This document shows, in pieces, positions 1-8,797 of a DNA stretch of 64,000 nucleotides. This stretch comes from JAKAWQ01 sp035509315. Lineage in GTDB: Bacteria > Pseudomonadota > Alphaproteobacteria > Acetobacterales > Acetobacteraceae. The notes beneath the pieces were generated by a model. That model worked only from the letters and a program-made list of their open reading frames with translations. It was not told the DNA's origin and did not search any database. Each line of letters begins with the position of its first letter. Within the stretch, counting starts at the first letter, position 1. The DNA is taken from assembly GCA_035509315.1 (NCBI GenBank), contig DATJLS010000080.1, forward strand, positions 62,001 to 126,000, in the 5' to 3' direction. The position numbers and the translations under genes were made by a program.

Positions 1-853
1 GGACCTCGCCCGGAATCACGTTGCGGCTGTTGGGATAGACCTGAATCTGGCCGACCGTGCCGCGCCCGCTCTCGCCCTCTGCGCGCATCAGCCGCTCAAC
101 GAGCAGGATGATGCGCGCGGCCCCGGTGAGCGCGTCGCGCCGCGCCGCCGGCGGTGTCGTGCCGGCATGGGATTCCCGCCCGGTGAGCACCGCATCGAAC
201 CAGACCTGTGCCTGCGCGCCGGTGACGATGCCGATCCACTTCCCTTCATTCTCGAGGATCGGTCCCTGCTCGATATGCAGCTCGAAATAGGCGTCCGCCG
301 GAAAGACGGTGGCGGGAATCGTTCCGCGATAGCCGATCTCGTCGAGCGCCGCGCCGACGCTCACCCCCTCGGGATCGGTGAGCGCATAGGTCTTTTCGAG
401 CGGATAGATGCCGGCCCAGACGCCGCTGCCCATCAGCGAATGACCGAAGCGGCTGCCCTCCTCGTCGGTCCAGTTGACGAGCTCGAGCGGGGCCTCGGTC
501 TCGATGCCGAGATCGTTCAGCGTCCGCATTACCTCGAGCCCGGCGAGAACGCCGAGCGCGCCGTCGAATTTTCCGCCCGAGGGCTGGCTGTCGAGATGAC
601 TGCCGAAAAGCACGGGCGGGCGGGCGGGATCGCGCCCGGCACGGCGGGCGAACATATTGCCGATCGCATCGACGCGCACGGTGAGGCCCGCCGCCTCGCA
701 GAGCGCACGGAAACGCTCGCGCCCCGCGCGGTCCACCTTGGTGAGCGTGAGGCGCCGCACCCCACCCTTGGGCGTGGCGCCGATCTCGGCCATCCGCATC
801 AGCTCGTCCCAGAGGCGCTTGGGATCGATCCGCTGGTTGGTATTGGCGCTCAC
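1..853 (-). CDS. Zn-dependent N-carbamoyl-amino-acid hydrolase family protein (M20), partial
   Basis: The N-terminal 284 residues are present and the C-terminus runs off the left edge. The family hydrolyses N-carbamoyl amino acids or related ureido/amide substrates in the cytoplasm with two metal ions. Visible metal ligands are His86 and Asp97 in GSHLDSQPSGGKFDG, Glu131/Glu132 in NWTDEEGSRFG, and a later His in FELHIEQGP. The start is taken as GTG at 853, giving M-SANTNQRIDP; the next Met is 18 codons in, which would remove the conserved first helix. It is transcribed away from the lipoprotein gene at 933. The substrate (carbamoyl amino acid, allantoate or beta-ureidopropionate) cannot be decided from this part. 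The family call is secure, the specificity is not. Confidence 0.85.
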   Translation of the reverse strand, partial: MSANTNQRIDPKRLWDELMRMAEIGATPKGGVRRLTLTKVDRAGRERFRALCEAAGLTVRVDAIGNMFARRAGRDPARPPVLFGSHLDSQPSGGKFDGALGVLAGLEVMRTLNDLGIETEAPLELVNWTDEEGSRFGHSLMGSGVWAGIYPLEKTYALTDPEGVSVGAALDEIGYRGTIPATVFPADAYFELHIEQGPILENEGKWIGIVTGAQAQVWFDAVLTGRESHAGTTPPAARRDALTGAARIILLVERLMRAEGESGRGTVGQIQVYPNSRNVIPGEV

Positions 854-932
854 GCCGGTTCCTTTCCTTTGCGCGCGCATCTTGCTCGCCGGCCCGCTTC
901 CTGCAAGCCTTGGTCGGAGAAGGAGGCCCAGT

Positions 933-1403
933 ATGCCCGTGACCACACGCCGCGGAACGTTCCGTGCGCTCGCCGGGCTCGTGGGTGCTTCCCTGCTCGC
1001 CGGATGCGCGTTGCCCGACCAGCGTACGTTCGGCGCGCCACGCTACCTGCCGCCCGTGCCGCCCCCGCCGGTTGCCGCGCCGCCGCCCCCACCCTGGCCC
1101 GGGCCGCCGCCGCTGGCGACGATCCGTTTCGACAATCCTTCCGCCGACTATGTGGATCCGCTGCGCCGGGCGATCATGGCGGCCGAGGCGCGCAAGCCTG
1201 ACGCCGTCTTCGCCGTGGTGGGCGTGGCACCGGCGAGCGGTCCGCCGGCCTCCCAGGCTGAAGCAGCCTTGGCCGCGGCGGACGCGGCGCGGACGGTCAT
1301 GCAGGCCATCGTTGGAATGGGCATCCCGACCGAGCGGCTGCTGCTGGCAACCCGGACCGACCCCTCTGCCCATGAACAGCTCGTGGAGGTCTATGTCCGC
1401 TAG
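933..1403 (+). CDS. Small proline-rich lipoprotein of unknown function
   Basis: A 156-residue protein with a lipoprotein signal: basic start MPVTTRRGTFR, a hydrophobic stretch and lipobox LLAGC, followed by a proline-rich linker (PPVPPPPVAAPPPPP, about residues 46-62). The remainder (about 60-156) contains TIRFDNPSADYVDPL and an alanine-rich helix, loosely reminiscent of periplasmic OmpA-like or peptidoglycan-associated domains, but I do not recognise a family. AGAAGGAGG at 918-926 sets the ATG at 933. Its stop overlaps the start of the EamA gene by 11 bases, so the two are probably co-translated. The cell location is probably a membrane-anchored periplasmic protein; the function is unknown. 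Confidence 0.7.
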   Translation: MPVTTRRGTFRALAGLVGASLLAGCALPDQRTFGAPRYLPPVPPPPVAAPPPPPWPGPPPLATIRFDNPSADYVDPLRRAIMAAEARKPDAVFAVVGVAPASGPPASQAEAALAAADAARTVMQAIVGMGIPTERLLLATRTDPSAHEQLVEVYVR

Positions 1404-2292
1404 ATCTGCCGGCTTCGCTCGCGCCGGGCACGCGCGGGCGGAAGGGCTCGGCCTGCTGCTGGTGACGGTGATGGCCTGGGGCCTCAACTGGCCGGCGCTC
1501 AAGCTTCTCATCATGCACCTGCCGCCCTTCTCCACCCGCGCGGTGACGGCGGCGGCGGCGGGAGTCACCGTCATGACGCTCGCCGCGCTGCGCGGGGAGC
1601 GTCTGGTCCTGCCGCGCCGACAGTGGCGGCGGCTCCTGGTCAGCGCGCTGCTCAACTACACAGCCTGGCTCGGCTTCGTTTCGCTCTCGCTCGTCTGGCT
1701 CGATGCCTCGACCGCCGTGATCGTCGCCTACACCATGCCGATCTGGGCGATCGGCTTCGCCTGGCCGGTGCTCGGCGAGCGGCCGCGCCTGCCGCACCTG
1801 ATCGGTCTTGCGCTCGGGGTCGGTGGCGTTGCCGCCGTGCTCGGCGGCGCGGCCCCGCTGCCCCGCAACGCGTTGCCGGGGGTCGGCGCGGCGCTCGCCG
1901 CGGCGGTGCTGTTCGCGCTCGGCTCGGTCATGACCAAGCGTGCGCCCGTCGGCCTGCCGCCGCTTGCGTCGGTGGGCTGGCAGCTCCTGATCGGCACCAT
2001 CCCGATCGCCTTGCTTGCGCTGCTCTTTGAGCATCCCGATTTCGCCGCGCTCGCGCCGATCGATTGGCTGGCAATGCTATACAGCGCGATCATCGGTCTC
2101 GGCTTCGCTTATCTCTGCTGGTTCCGCGCCCTGCACCTGCTTCCCGCCTCGCTCGCCACCACCGGGACGCTGCTGGTGCCGATCGTTGGGGTGTTCAGCT
2201 CTGGGCTGCTGCTCGGCGAGAAGATCGGGCTTGCGCAGATCCTCGCTTTGACGCTGACGGTCGGCGGCGTCGTGCTCGCCGTCCGGCGCTAA
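1393..2292 (+). CDS. EamA/DMT-family transporter
   Basis: A 299-residue inner-membrane protein with about ten hydrophobic segments arranged as two EamA repeats. Typical signatures are WGLNWPALKL in the first helix, SLVWLDASTAVIVAYTMPIW near the end of repeat one, and LATTGTLLVPIVGVFSSGLLLGE near the C-terminus. Drug/metabolite transporters of this type export amino acids, nucleosides or other small metabolites by proton exchange. The start at 1393 (MSARSAGFARAG) lies inside the preceding lipoprotein gene, in another frame, and suggests translational coupling. The substrate cannot be inferred. An aminotransferase, GGT-like gene and biosynthetic cluster lie within 10 kb but are not co-transcribed with it. 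Confidence 0.88.
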   Translation: MSARSAGFARAGHARAEGLGLLLVTVMAWGLNWPALKLLIMHLPPFSTRAVTAAAAGVTVMTLAALRGERLVLPRRQWRRLLVSALLNYTAWLGFVSLSLVWLDASTAVIVAYTMPIWAIGFAWPVLGERPRLPHLIGLALGVGGVAAVLGGAAPLPRNALPGVGAALAAAVLFALGSVMTKRAPVGLPPLASVGWQLLIGTIPIALLALLFEHPDFAALAPIDWLAMLYSAIIGLGFAYLCWFRALHLLPASLATTGTLLVPIVGVFSSGLLLGEKIGLAQILALTLTVGGVVLAVRR

Positions 2293-2310
2293 ATCCTCGA
2301 GACGCTTTGC

Positions 2311-3495
2311 ATGAACGGCATACGGCCATTATTGCGCCTGAGACCCAGTGCGGACCGGCGCCTCAAGGGCGGATATCCCTGGGCTTTCAGCAACGAGATC
2401 GCGATGCGCCCGGAGCTGCGCACGCTGCCGCCGGGCGGGATCGTCCGGCTCGAAGGGGATGACGGCATACGCTTCGGCGCCTGCTTCTACAACCCGCACA
2501 GCCTGATCGCGGCCCGCCGGCTCGATCGCGATCCGGCGGCGCGGATCGATGCCGCCTGGATCGGGCATCGGCTCGAAGAGGCGGCTTGCCTGCGCGCGGG
2601 CTTCTTTGCCACGCCTTACCATCGCCTCGTCCATGCCGAGGCAGACCGGCTGCCCGGCCTCGTCATCGACCGGTTTGGTCCGCTTGCCGTGGTCCAGGCG
2701 AACACTGCCGGCATGGACCGGCTGCTCCCGGAGGTCACCGAGGCGCTGCAGGCGTTGCTGCCGCTCTCCTGCCTGCTGGCGCGCAATGATTCGAGCATGC
2801 GCGGGCTCGAAGGGCTGCCCACCGAGGTGCGTGTGTTGGCAGGGACGCCACCTGCCGATCCTGTGGTGGAGGAAGGCGGACTCGTCTTTCCGATCGATCC
2901 GCAAGCGGGACAAAAGACCGGCTGGTTCTATGACCAGCGCGAGAGCCGCGACCGGATCGCCACGCTTGCGCACGGGGCTCGGGTGCTCGATCTCTTCTGT
3001 CATACCGGCGGCTTCGGGCTCCGGGCCGCCGCTTCAGGAGCAACAGAGGTCCTGATGGTGGACAGCAGCGGCCCCGCACTTTCGCTCGCGCGGACGGCGG
3101 CCGAGCGAAACGGCCTTTCGGCCGCGTTCCGCCGGGAGGATGCCTTCGCCGCGATGGAGAACCTCGCGGCGGAGAAGGCGGAATTCGACATCGTTGTCTG
3201 CGATCCGCCGCCTTTCGTCCCGACCCGGAAGGATCAGGCGGCCGGGCTGCGCGGCTATGCACGGATGTCTCGCCTGGCGGCGACCCTGGTGGCACCGGGT
3301 GGCTTTCTCCTCGCCGCCTCATGCAGCCATCATGCCCTGCCGGATGCATTCGCCGCCGCCATCGCCCAGGGGCTCGCCCGGGCCGGCCGGGAAGGGCGGA
3401 CGGTGCATGCGGGCGGCGCCGGACCCGACCATCCGGTTCATCCGCACCTGCCCGAAAGCGCCTATCTCAAAACATTGCTGATTCAATTGTTCTGA
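2311..3495 (+). CDS. RlmI-like class I SAM-dependent rRNA methyltransferase
   Basis: A 394-residue protein with an N-terminal PUA-like domain (about residues 1-75, including KGGYPWAFSNEI), a central EEHEA-like region and a C-terminal Rossmann methyltransferase. The SAM-binding motif I is VLDLFCHTGGFGLRAA (from residue 225). The catalytic motif IV is CDPPPF (Asp298), where RlmI itself has DPP followed by a basic residue. The family methylates cytosine C5 of 23S rRNA in the cytoplasm. The gene follows the EamA gene by 18 bases. Its last 29 bases overlap the 3' end of the convergent thioesterase gene on the other strand. COG1092 membership is confident; equivalence to RlmI (m5C1962) is inference. 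Confidence 0.85.
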   Translation: MNGIRPLLRLRPSADRRLKGGYPWAFSNEIAMRPELRTLPPGGIVRLEGDDGIRFGACFYNPHSLIAARRLDRDPAARIDAAWIGHRLEEAACLRAGFFATPYHRLVHAEADRLPGLVIDRFGPLAVVQANTAGMDRLLPEVTEALQALLPLSCLLARNDSSMRGLEGLPTEVRVLAGTPPADPVVEEGGLVFPIDPQAGQKTGWFYDQRESRDRIATLAHGARVLDLFCHTGGFGLRAAASGATEVLMVDSSGPALSLARTAAERNGLSAAFRREDAFAAMENLAAEKAEFDIVVCDPPPFVPTRKDQAAGLRGYARMSRLAATLVAPGGFLLAASCSHHALPDAFAAAIAQGLARAGREGRTVHAGGAGPDHPVHPHLPESAYLKTLLIQLF

Positions 3496-4588
3496 CCTGC
3501 TCCATGCCCTGATGGGCAGGATCGGCAATAAGGGAAGAGAGAGACGCGGCGAGCCGTGTGGCATGGCGGGATAAAATCTCAACATGCGTTCCCGGAACAT
3601 CCTGCACTGTCAAAGAGCCGATGAGGCGGTTCCATTGCCTTACCGGATTGCCTGGGACGTAAAACGATTTGCTCGTGGCGCGGATAAAGGCCACGGGTCC
3701 GTCATAGCCGCGCGGCTCATAGCGCTGGATCGCGATGAGTCCTGCCTCATGGATACGCCGCACCGATTCCGGTGTCGTCGAGGGATCATAAGGATTCCAT
3801 TCGCTGCTCGCCCTCGCCCAGGGCCGCTTGCCGGCAAGGCCGAGACGCATTCCAACGTATGACGCAACCTCTGCCCACGGGGCCTGCCTGAGCGCGTTGC
3901 TCAGGGCTCCGGCCAAGTGCAGGATACGCCGAGCGCGCACGCCGATCCTCGCGGTCCGCGGCCAATAGCCGGAATGAGGATAGGTATCGATGAATGCAAG
4001 CAGGCGAACGCTTTCGCCGGCTTCTTGCACCAGCCGCGCCATCTCCAGTGCCACCAGCCCTCCCGCCGAATAGCCCACGAATAGATAGGGACCATGCGGG
4101 GCGACTTGCCGGATCGTCGCGAGGGCATAGTCCGCCATGGACTCGATCCGATCGAGCGGCTTCTCGAAACCATCCATGCCTTTGGCTTGGACTCCGATCA
4201 CGGCGCGATCACCGCTGATCAAAGGGCCCACAGCGGCAAAATCCATGACCGAGCCACCGACGCCCGGAAGAACAAAGAGCGGCGGACCGCCAGTGCCCTG
4301 ATTCAATGGCACCAGGGGCGAGAAGCGCGGCGCCTGCCCCTTCGCGAGCAGTTGCGTCACGCCGCCGAGCGTCGGCATATCGTACAGGACCGGAAATGGC
4401 AGCATTTGACCCAACCGCCGCTCGATCTCGGTGCAGAACGCCGCAACGAGAAGTGAATCGCCGCCGGCATCGAAAAAATCGTCATCGGGATGGGCAGGAG
4501 AATACTGCAAGAGCCGCTCCCAGATGCGCCGGACCTCGTTCTCGATCTCTTCGGCTCGCGCAGGCATGCAGGCCCCAGGATCTGACAT
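3467..4588 (-). CDS. Carrier-protein/thioesterase didomain protein
   Basis: A 373-residue protein with two domains usually found at the end of nonribosomal peptide synthetases. Residues 10-84 are a carrier protein with the phosphopantetheine attachment motif DAGGDSL (Ser45). Residues 85-373 are an alpha/beta-hydrolase thioesterase with the nucleophile elbow VGYSAGG (Ser174), oxyanion region LPGVGGS and a candidate catalytic His in GTHVEIL. The start at 4588 (MSDPGACM) has AAGAAGGGGAAG just upstream; an upstream extension would be basic, unlike any domain, and would overlap the next gene. It is the last gene of a five-gene minus-strand cluster containing a free AMP ligase, which could load this carrier in trans. 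No condensation or ketosynthase domain is present. The product is unknown. Confidence 0.88.
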   Translation of the reverse strand: MSDPGACMPARAEEIENEVRRIWERLLQYSPAHPDDDFFDAGGDSLLVAAFCTEIERRLGQMLPFPVLYDMPTLGGVTQLLAKGQAPRFSPLVPLNQGTGGPPLFVLPGVGGSVMDFAAVGPLISGDRAVIGVQAKGMDGFEKPLDRIESMADYALATIRQVAPHGPYLFVGYSAGGLVALEMARLVQEAGESVRLLAFIDTYPHSGYWPRTARIGVRARRILHLAGALSNALRQAPWAEVASYVGMRLGLAGKRPWARASSEWNPYDPSTTPESVRRIHEAGLIAIQRYEPRGYDGPVAFIRATSKSFYVPGNPVRQWNRLIGSLTVQDVPGTHVEILSRHATRLAASLSSLIADPAHQGMEQVRTIESAMF

Positions 4589-4704
4589 CGTCTTCCCCTT
4601 CTTCCGCTCATTCATCTTCGTCGCGCATCTTTGTCGTGGGCGGTGTTTCGGATGTGACCGCGAAGCGCCAAGCCAGAACCCGGCGCAACGCCGCGTGCTT
4701 GCCT

Positions 4705-5721
4705 TCAGGCAAACCCGATCCGCGCCCTCTGTTTCGATACAGCAACTAATAGCACCCAGTTGTCGAAGATGCGGCCTGCCGATCGGGCACGATGGCCGCC
4801 AGCGGCTTCGCATGAAACGATCGAGGGGAATTCCGCCATCAGCGCGACCGTTTTTCCGCGATGCACGCGTTCGCGGAAGCGGTTGAGTGCATCTTCCGCC
4901 TCGGCGTCAAAGCAACCGCAAGGAATGGACGGATAGTCATCACGCTCTCCGGACAAGAAGCGTCGCACATCCCTCCGATATTCGTTGGGAAGCGCATCCA
5001 GGCCATATTCGGGGTGGCCCTGCGCCAGCACGAACAGGCTTTCCCCCTGTCTTCTTACGAAGAGATTGGGACCGGCTGCCTTGGAGGCGCTCAGGATCAC
5101 ATAGCTGGCCGCACGAAGGGCGCCTTCGGGAAGCTCGTTCCATCGCGAGTGCGCAACCCGCCACGGCATGTCCAGACCCTCCACCAGAGGATGATCCGCA
5201 CAAATCTCGTGATCGAAGAGGCCGAAGCATTTCCTGGCGAGCGGCCGGCGCACGATGCCATCGAAATGAAGCACGGCGGCCTGCGCGGCCAGGCAGGAGA
5301 TGAATGTCGATAGGGTGTTTCGCCCCGCCCAATCCAGTACCTCGACCAGGGCCTGCCAATAGATTTCGTCCTGGATCCGATTCGCCCGGGGCTCCGCGCC
5401 CGTGATGACGAGGGCATCGAGGTGGCTTCGCTTGAGATCGTCGAGAGTGCCGTACTCGGCCGCGAGATGGCGCCTCGCCCTCTCGGAACGGGAAATTTCC
5501 TCAAGCGCGAAGAGACGCAGCCGCACGGCGGAATTGCGCCCACGACTGGCGAGGAGATTTTGGAACTGCCGTTCCGTTTCCAGGAGCGCGGTGTCGGGCA
5601 TATTGTTCAGAAGCCCGATCTCGATCAGGCGATCGGAGTCCCGGAGGCCAGGGAATGTGCCGGGCAAGGCCGGCTCGAATCTCGAGACGCATCCGTGTGG
5701 GACCACGAGCCGCGTCGGCAA
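4705..5721 (-). CDS. MetA-like homoserine O-acyltransferase family protein
   Basis: A 338-residue member of the MetA (homoserine trans-succinylase/acetylase) family, which acylates the hydroxyl of L-homoserine. Family marks are IGLLNNMPDTALLETERQF (residues 35-53), catalytic Cys143 in ISCLAAQAA, HSRWNE (from 191) and GHPEY with His236 and Glu238. The Cys-His-Glu catalytic set is therefore complete. The position where a Gly or Glu controls succinyl versus acetyl use in known enzymes aligns with Arg112 in ITGAEPRANR, so the acyl donor cannot be predicted. It lies 53 bases after the MetY-like gene and 116 bases before the carrier/thioesterase gene. It could serve methionine synthesis, or it could supply an O-acylhomoserine intermediate to the cluster. 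Confidence 0.85.
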   Translation of the reverse strand: MPTRLVVPHGCVSRFEPALPGTFPGLRDSDRLIEIGLLNNMPDTALLETERQFQNLLASRGRNSAVRLRLFALEEISRSERARRHLAAEYGTLDDLKRSHLDALVITGAEPRANRIQDEIYWQALVEVLDWAGRNTLSTFISCLAAQAAVLHFDGIVRRPLARKCFGLFDHEICADHPLVEGLDMPWRVAHSRWNELPEGALRAASYVILSASKAAGPNLFVRRQGESLFVLAQGHPEYGLDALPNEYRRDVRRFLSGERDDYPSIPCGCFDAEAEDALNRFRERVHRGKTVALMAEFPSIVSCEAAGGHRARSAGRIFDNWVLLVAVSKQRARIGFA

Positions 5722-5774
5722 GGGCTAACTCCGCATCCTACGAGACGTGGGCAATGGCGTCTTTCGTCGGGTTC

Positions 5775-7163
5775 TCATGAGCCCCGCACCGCGAGTGCTG
5801 GACGGCCGGAGAGCTGATCCACCGCTCCCGCTTCGCTCAGGGCCTGATCGAGATCGGCCAGAATATCGTCGATATGTTCGAGACCGACACTAAGACGGAT
5901 CATCTCCGGCGATACGCCCGCCTTTCGATGCTCCTCCGCCGACAATTGACGGTGCGTGGTCGAGGCGGGATGTGTGGCAAGGGATTTCGCGTCACCAAGA
6001 TTGACCATTCTCTTGAACAATTTGAGGGCGTTGAAAACGCGCCGGCCGGCCGCAAATCCGCCCTTCACCCCGAAAGTGACGAGAGAAATGCCGCCACCCA
6101 GATATTTTTGGGCGAGCGCGTGATAGGGACTGTCCGGGAGGCCGGGCCAGCGCACCCATTCGACACGCGGGTCGGCACGCAGAAAATCCGCGACACGGGC
6201 CGCATTCGCGAGATGCCGCTCGACCCGCAACGGCAATGTCTCGATTCCCTGGAGAAGCAGAAAGGCGCTGAGTGGCGAGAGTGCCGAACCCATATTCCGC
6301 TGACAGACGGTGCGGCAGCGCGCAACGAAGGCGGCCCGCCCGAACTGCTCGGTGTACACGACACCATGATAGGAAGGCTCGGGCTCGGTGAGCATCGAGA
6401 AACGGCCGGGCTGCGCCGCCCAGTCGAAATGCCCGCCATCGACGACAACTCCACCCAAGGTCGTTCCGTGCCCGCCCATGAACTTCGTCATGGAATGCAC
6501 CACGATATCGGCTCCGTATTCGATCGGACGCAGCAGGATCGGCGTGGCCACCGTGTTATCGACGATGAGCGGCACACCGGCTTCGTGCGCCACAGCCGCG
6601 AGCGCTTCGATATCCGCGATATTGCCAGCCGGGTTTCCGACGCTCTCGCAATAAACGGCGCGTGTTTTGCTGTCGATCAGCGCCGCGACATCCCTGGGAT
6701 GGTCCGAGGCGGCGAAACGCACCTCCGTCCCCTGCTTGGGCAGGAGATGCGCGAACAAGGTGTATGTCGCGCCGTAGAGTTGCGGCACGGAGACGATGTT
6801 GGTTCCCACCTCTGTGATGTTGGTGACCGCGTAGTGAATCGCCGATGCGCCGGAGGCCACGGTCAAGGCCGCGACACCGCCCTCCAGCGCCGCGACCCGG
6901 CGTTCGAGCACGGAGGTGGTCGGGTTGCCGATGCGGCTATAGATATTCCCCTCGACATCGAGATCGAAAAGCGCCGCGCCGTGCTCGGCGCTGTCGAATG
7001 CGAAGGCCACCGTCTGATAGATCGGGACTGCGACGGCCTTGGTCAGAGGATCGATCTCATAGCCCGCGTGGATGGCGATCGTCTCCGAGTGCAAGCTGGC
7101 ATCCGGCGGCGGAACCGCGCTGCGAGGATGGGATAGAGAATGGTCCCCCTTCAATTTCGTCAT
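5775..7163 (-). CDS. O-acetylhomoserine sulfhydrylase-like PLP enzyme (MetY type)
   Basis: A 462-residue Cys/Met-metabolism PLP-dependent enzyme of the O-acylhomoserine aminocarboxypropyltransferase type. Characteristic segments are ETIAIHAGYEIDP (27-39), YSRIGNPTTSVLE (75-87), VASGASAIHY, the PLP pocket VDNTVATPIL, and the Schiff-base Lys227 in HSMTKFMGGHG. The C-terminal LGDAKSLATHPASTTH and SVGLEHIDDI are also conserved. Such enzymes replace the O-acyl group of homoserine with sulfide or another nucleophile. The gene starts 6 bases after the AMP-ligase stop. Together with the MetA-like gene downstream it forms a two-step homoserine activation and substitution module. It may make homocysteine for general metabolism or a substituted homoserine for this cluster. 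Confidence 0.9.
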   Translation of the reverse strand: MTKLKGDHSLSHPRSAVPPPDASLHSETIAIHAGYEIDPLTKAVAVPIYQTVAFAFDSAEHGAALFDLDVEGNIYSRIGNPTTSVLERRVAALEGGVAALTVASGASAIHYAVTNITEVGTNIVSVPQLYGATYTLFAHLLPKQGTEVRFAASDHPRDVAALIDSKTRAVYCESVGNPAGNIADIEALAAVAHEAGVPLIVDNTVATPILLRPIEYGADIVVHSMTKFMGGHGTTLGGVVVDGGHFDWAAQPGRFSMLTEPEPSYHGVVYTEQFGRAAFVARCRTVCQRNMGSALSPLSAFLLLQGIETLPLRVERHLANAARVADFLRADPRVEWVRWPGLPDSPYHALAQKYLGGGISLVTFGVKGGFAAGRRVFNALKLFKRMVNLGDAKSLATHPASTTHRQLSAEEHRKAGVSPEMIRLSVGLEHIDDILADLDQALSEAGAVDQLSGRPALAVRGS

Positions 7164-7169
7164 CCGGCT

Positions 7170-8738
7170 CTATCCCACGAGCTCTTCATGGGTTCGCTGC
7201 AGACGGGCAAGCTCCGCCTTGCGGACCTTGCCCAAAGGGGTCTCGGGCAGTTCATCCATCAGGATGATCTGGTTGGGCCGTTTGTAGGGAGCGAGCCGCC
7301 CTGCGGCGAAGCTGGCGAGATCCTCGATGCTCAGGGTGCTTTCCGCTCTCGGCTTCACGAAGGCGAGGATCTGCTCATCGCCCGCGATCCTCTGGCCGAT
7401 GACCGCCGACCGTGCGACCATGGGATGGGTGTTCAACACCATCTCGATTTCCGCGGGATAGACATTGAAGCCGAAACGGACGATCAGCTCCGTGGTTCGG
7501 CCGACGATGAAGAGGTTGCCGCCCTCGAACCGCGCGAGATCGCGCGTATTGAGCCATCCTTCGCCGTCGATCGCCCGGGCGGTCTCTTCGGGCGCCATGA
7601 AATAACCAAGCATGACGCCGGGGCTGCGTACGTGAAGCTCGCCCACTTCGCCATTGCGCACCTTCTGGCCGTCCTTGCCCACCATCCTGGCCTCGACACC
7701 CGGAAAAAGAGGACCGACCGAACAATCCCGCCGCGGTTCCTTGAGACGGGTTTGGGCGACCGTCGGAGAGCATTCCGTGAGCCCGTACCCGTTGTGGAGG
7801 GTGAGACCGAAAAGACGCTCGGCCGCTTCCTTGACCACGGGATCGAGAGGCGCGCCGCAAGACCCCATCGCGCGCAGGCACGGGCAAGGCAGCGATGTCA
7901 GGCCGCTCGTCTCCGCATATTGAGCCATCAGCGCATACATGGCCGGGACACCGAGCAGGACTGTTATCCCCTCCTCCGCGAGTGCATGCGCAAGCTGTGC
8001 TGGGTTGAAGCGCGAAGAGAGACAAACCGTTCCCCCGCTCAGAAGCGTGCCGAGCACCACGACGGAAAATCCGACAATGCTCGAAATCGGCAAGACGGCG
8101 TAGAATCGGTCGGCCGGCCCGAGTTGACGCAACTTTGCGGAGACTCGTGCTATGTACAGAAGATTCCCGTGGCTGAGCATCACGCCTTTGGGCCGGCCCG
8201 TGCTTCCGGACGTAGAGACGAGAATTGCCACCTGCTTTGCCGGATCGGGATCCACTGGCATCGCATGCGCCGCGCCGTTCACGGCCGAGAGCGCGATGCG
8301 GCCTATCCCGCTGATCTCCTCGTGCGTCGCACCTGCACGGTCCGCGTGAAGCTTCGCTTGCATCGATGCCTCGATGGTATAGATCACGCAGCGTGAATCG
8401 GAGAGCGTTTGCACCTGCGCGATCTCCCGCTCGGAGAGGCGGGCAACGACCGGCACCGGCCAAGCGTCCATATCGGTGAGCGCGAGGAGAAGCATCACGG
8501 CGGCGGCGCAATTTTCGTTCACCACGACAACACGATCTCCCGCATGCACCCCCTTGGCGGCAAGCCAGTTCCTGGCTTCATCCACGGCAGAGAAAAGCGC
8601 GCGATAGCTCCAACTCCGCCCTTGATCGACGAGCGCAGGATGATCGGGGGACGAGGCGGCTTGCCGCCTCAGCGCTTCCCCCAACCGTGACGGCGGCACG
8701 CTGACGCCGTCTCGGTCATAGGCGGAATCGGCTGTCAT
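7170..8738 (-). CDS. Stand-alone AMP-forming acyl/aryl ligase (ANL superfamily)
   Basis: A 522-residue adenylate-forming enzyme. The phosphate loop is STSGSTGRPKGVM (175-187), the A5 motif is NGYGLTECSP (316-325), the A7/A8 region is LNTRDLARFEGG and FGFNVYPAEIE, and the C-terminal catalytic lysine lies in ETPLGKVRKAEL. It activates a carboxylate as acyl-AMP and passes it to CoA or to a carrier protein. It has no fused carrier domain, so the carrier encoded at 3467-4588 is an obvious candidate partner. The start at 8738 (MTADSAYDRDG) is preferred because GGAGG lies 9 bases upstream; an ATG at 8747 is too close to that site. The substrate is unknown and the pocket does not match a specificity code I can read. 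Confidence 0.9.
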   Translation of the reverse strand: MTADSAYDRDGVSVPPSRLGEALRRQAASSPDHPALVDQGRSWSYRALFSAVDEARNWLAAKGVHAGDRVVVVNENCAAAVMLLLALTDMDAWPVPVVARLSEREIAQVQTLSDSRCVIYTIEASMQAKLHADRAGATHEEISGIGRIALSAVNGAAHAMPVDPDPAKQVAILVSTSGSTGRPKGVMLSHGNLLYIARVSAKLRQLGPADRFYAVLPISSIVGFSVVVLGTLLSGGTVCLSSRFNPAQLAHALAEEGITVLLGVPAMYALMAQYAETSGLTSLPCPCLRAMGSCGAPLDPVVKEAAERLFGLTLHNGYGLTECSPTVAQTRLKEPRRDCSVGPLFPGVEARMVGKDGQKVRNGEVGELHVRSPGVMLGYFMAPEETARAIDGEGWLNTRDLARFEGGNLFIVGRTTELIVRFGFNVYPAEIEMVLNTHPMVARSAVIGQRIAGDEQILAFVKPRAESTLSIEDLASFAAGRLAPYKRPNQIILMDELPETPLGKVRKAELARLQRTHEELVG

Positions 8739-8797
8739 GAAGACCATCCTCCGGCTAACGGGATTCCATGGAGCGTTCCTTTGGCGCCCGCCACCGG

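Noticed and set aside
246..1655. Long minus-strand open frame across the amidohydrolase and lipoprotein region
   Set aside because: It runs in a frame other than the recognisable hydrolase, is Arg-rich and lacks domains. It is a shadow of high-GC DNA.
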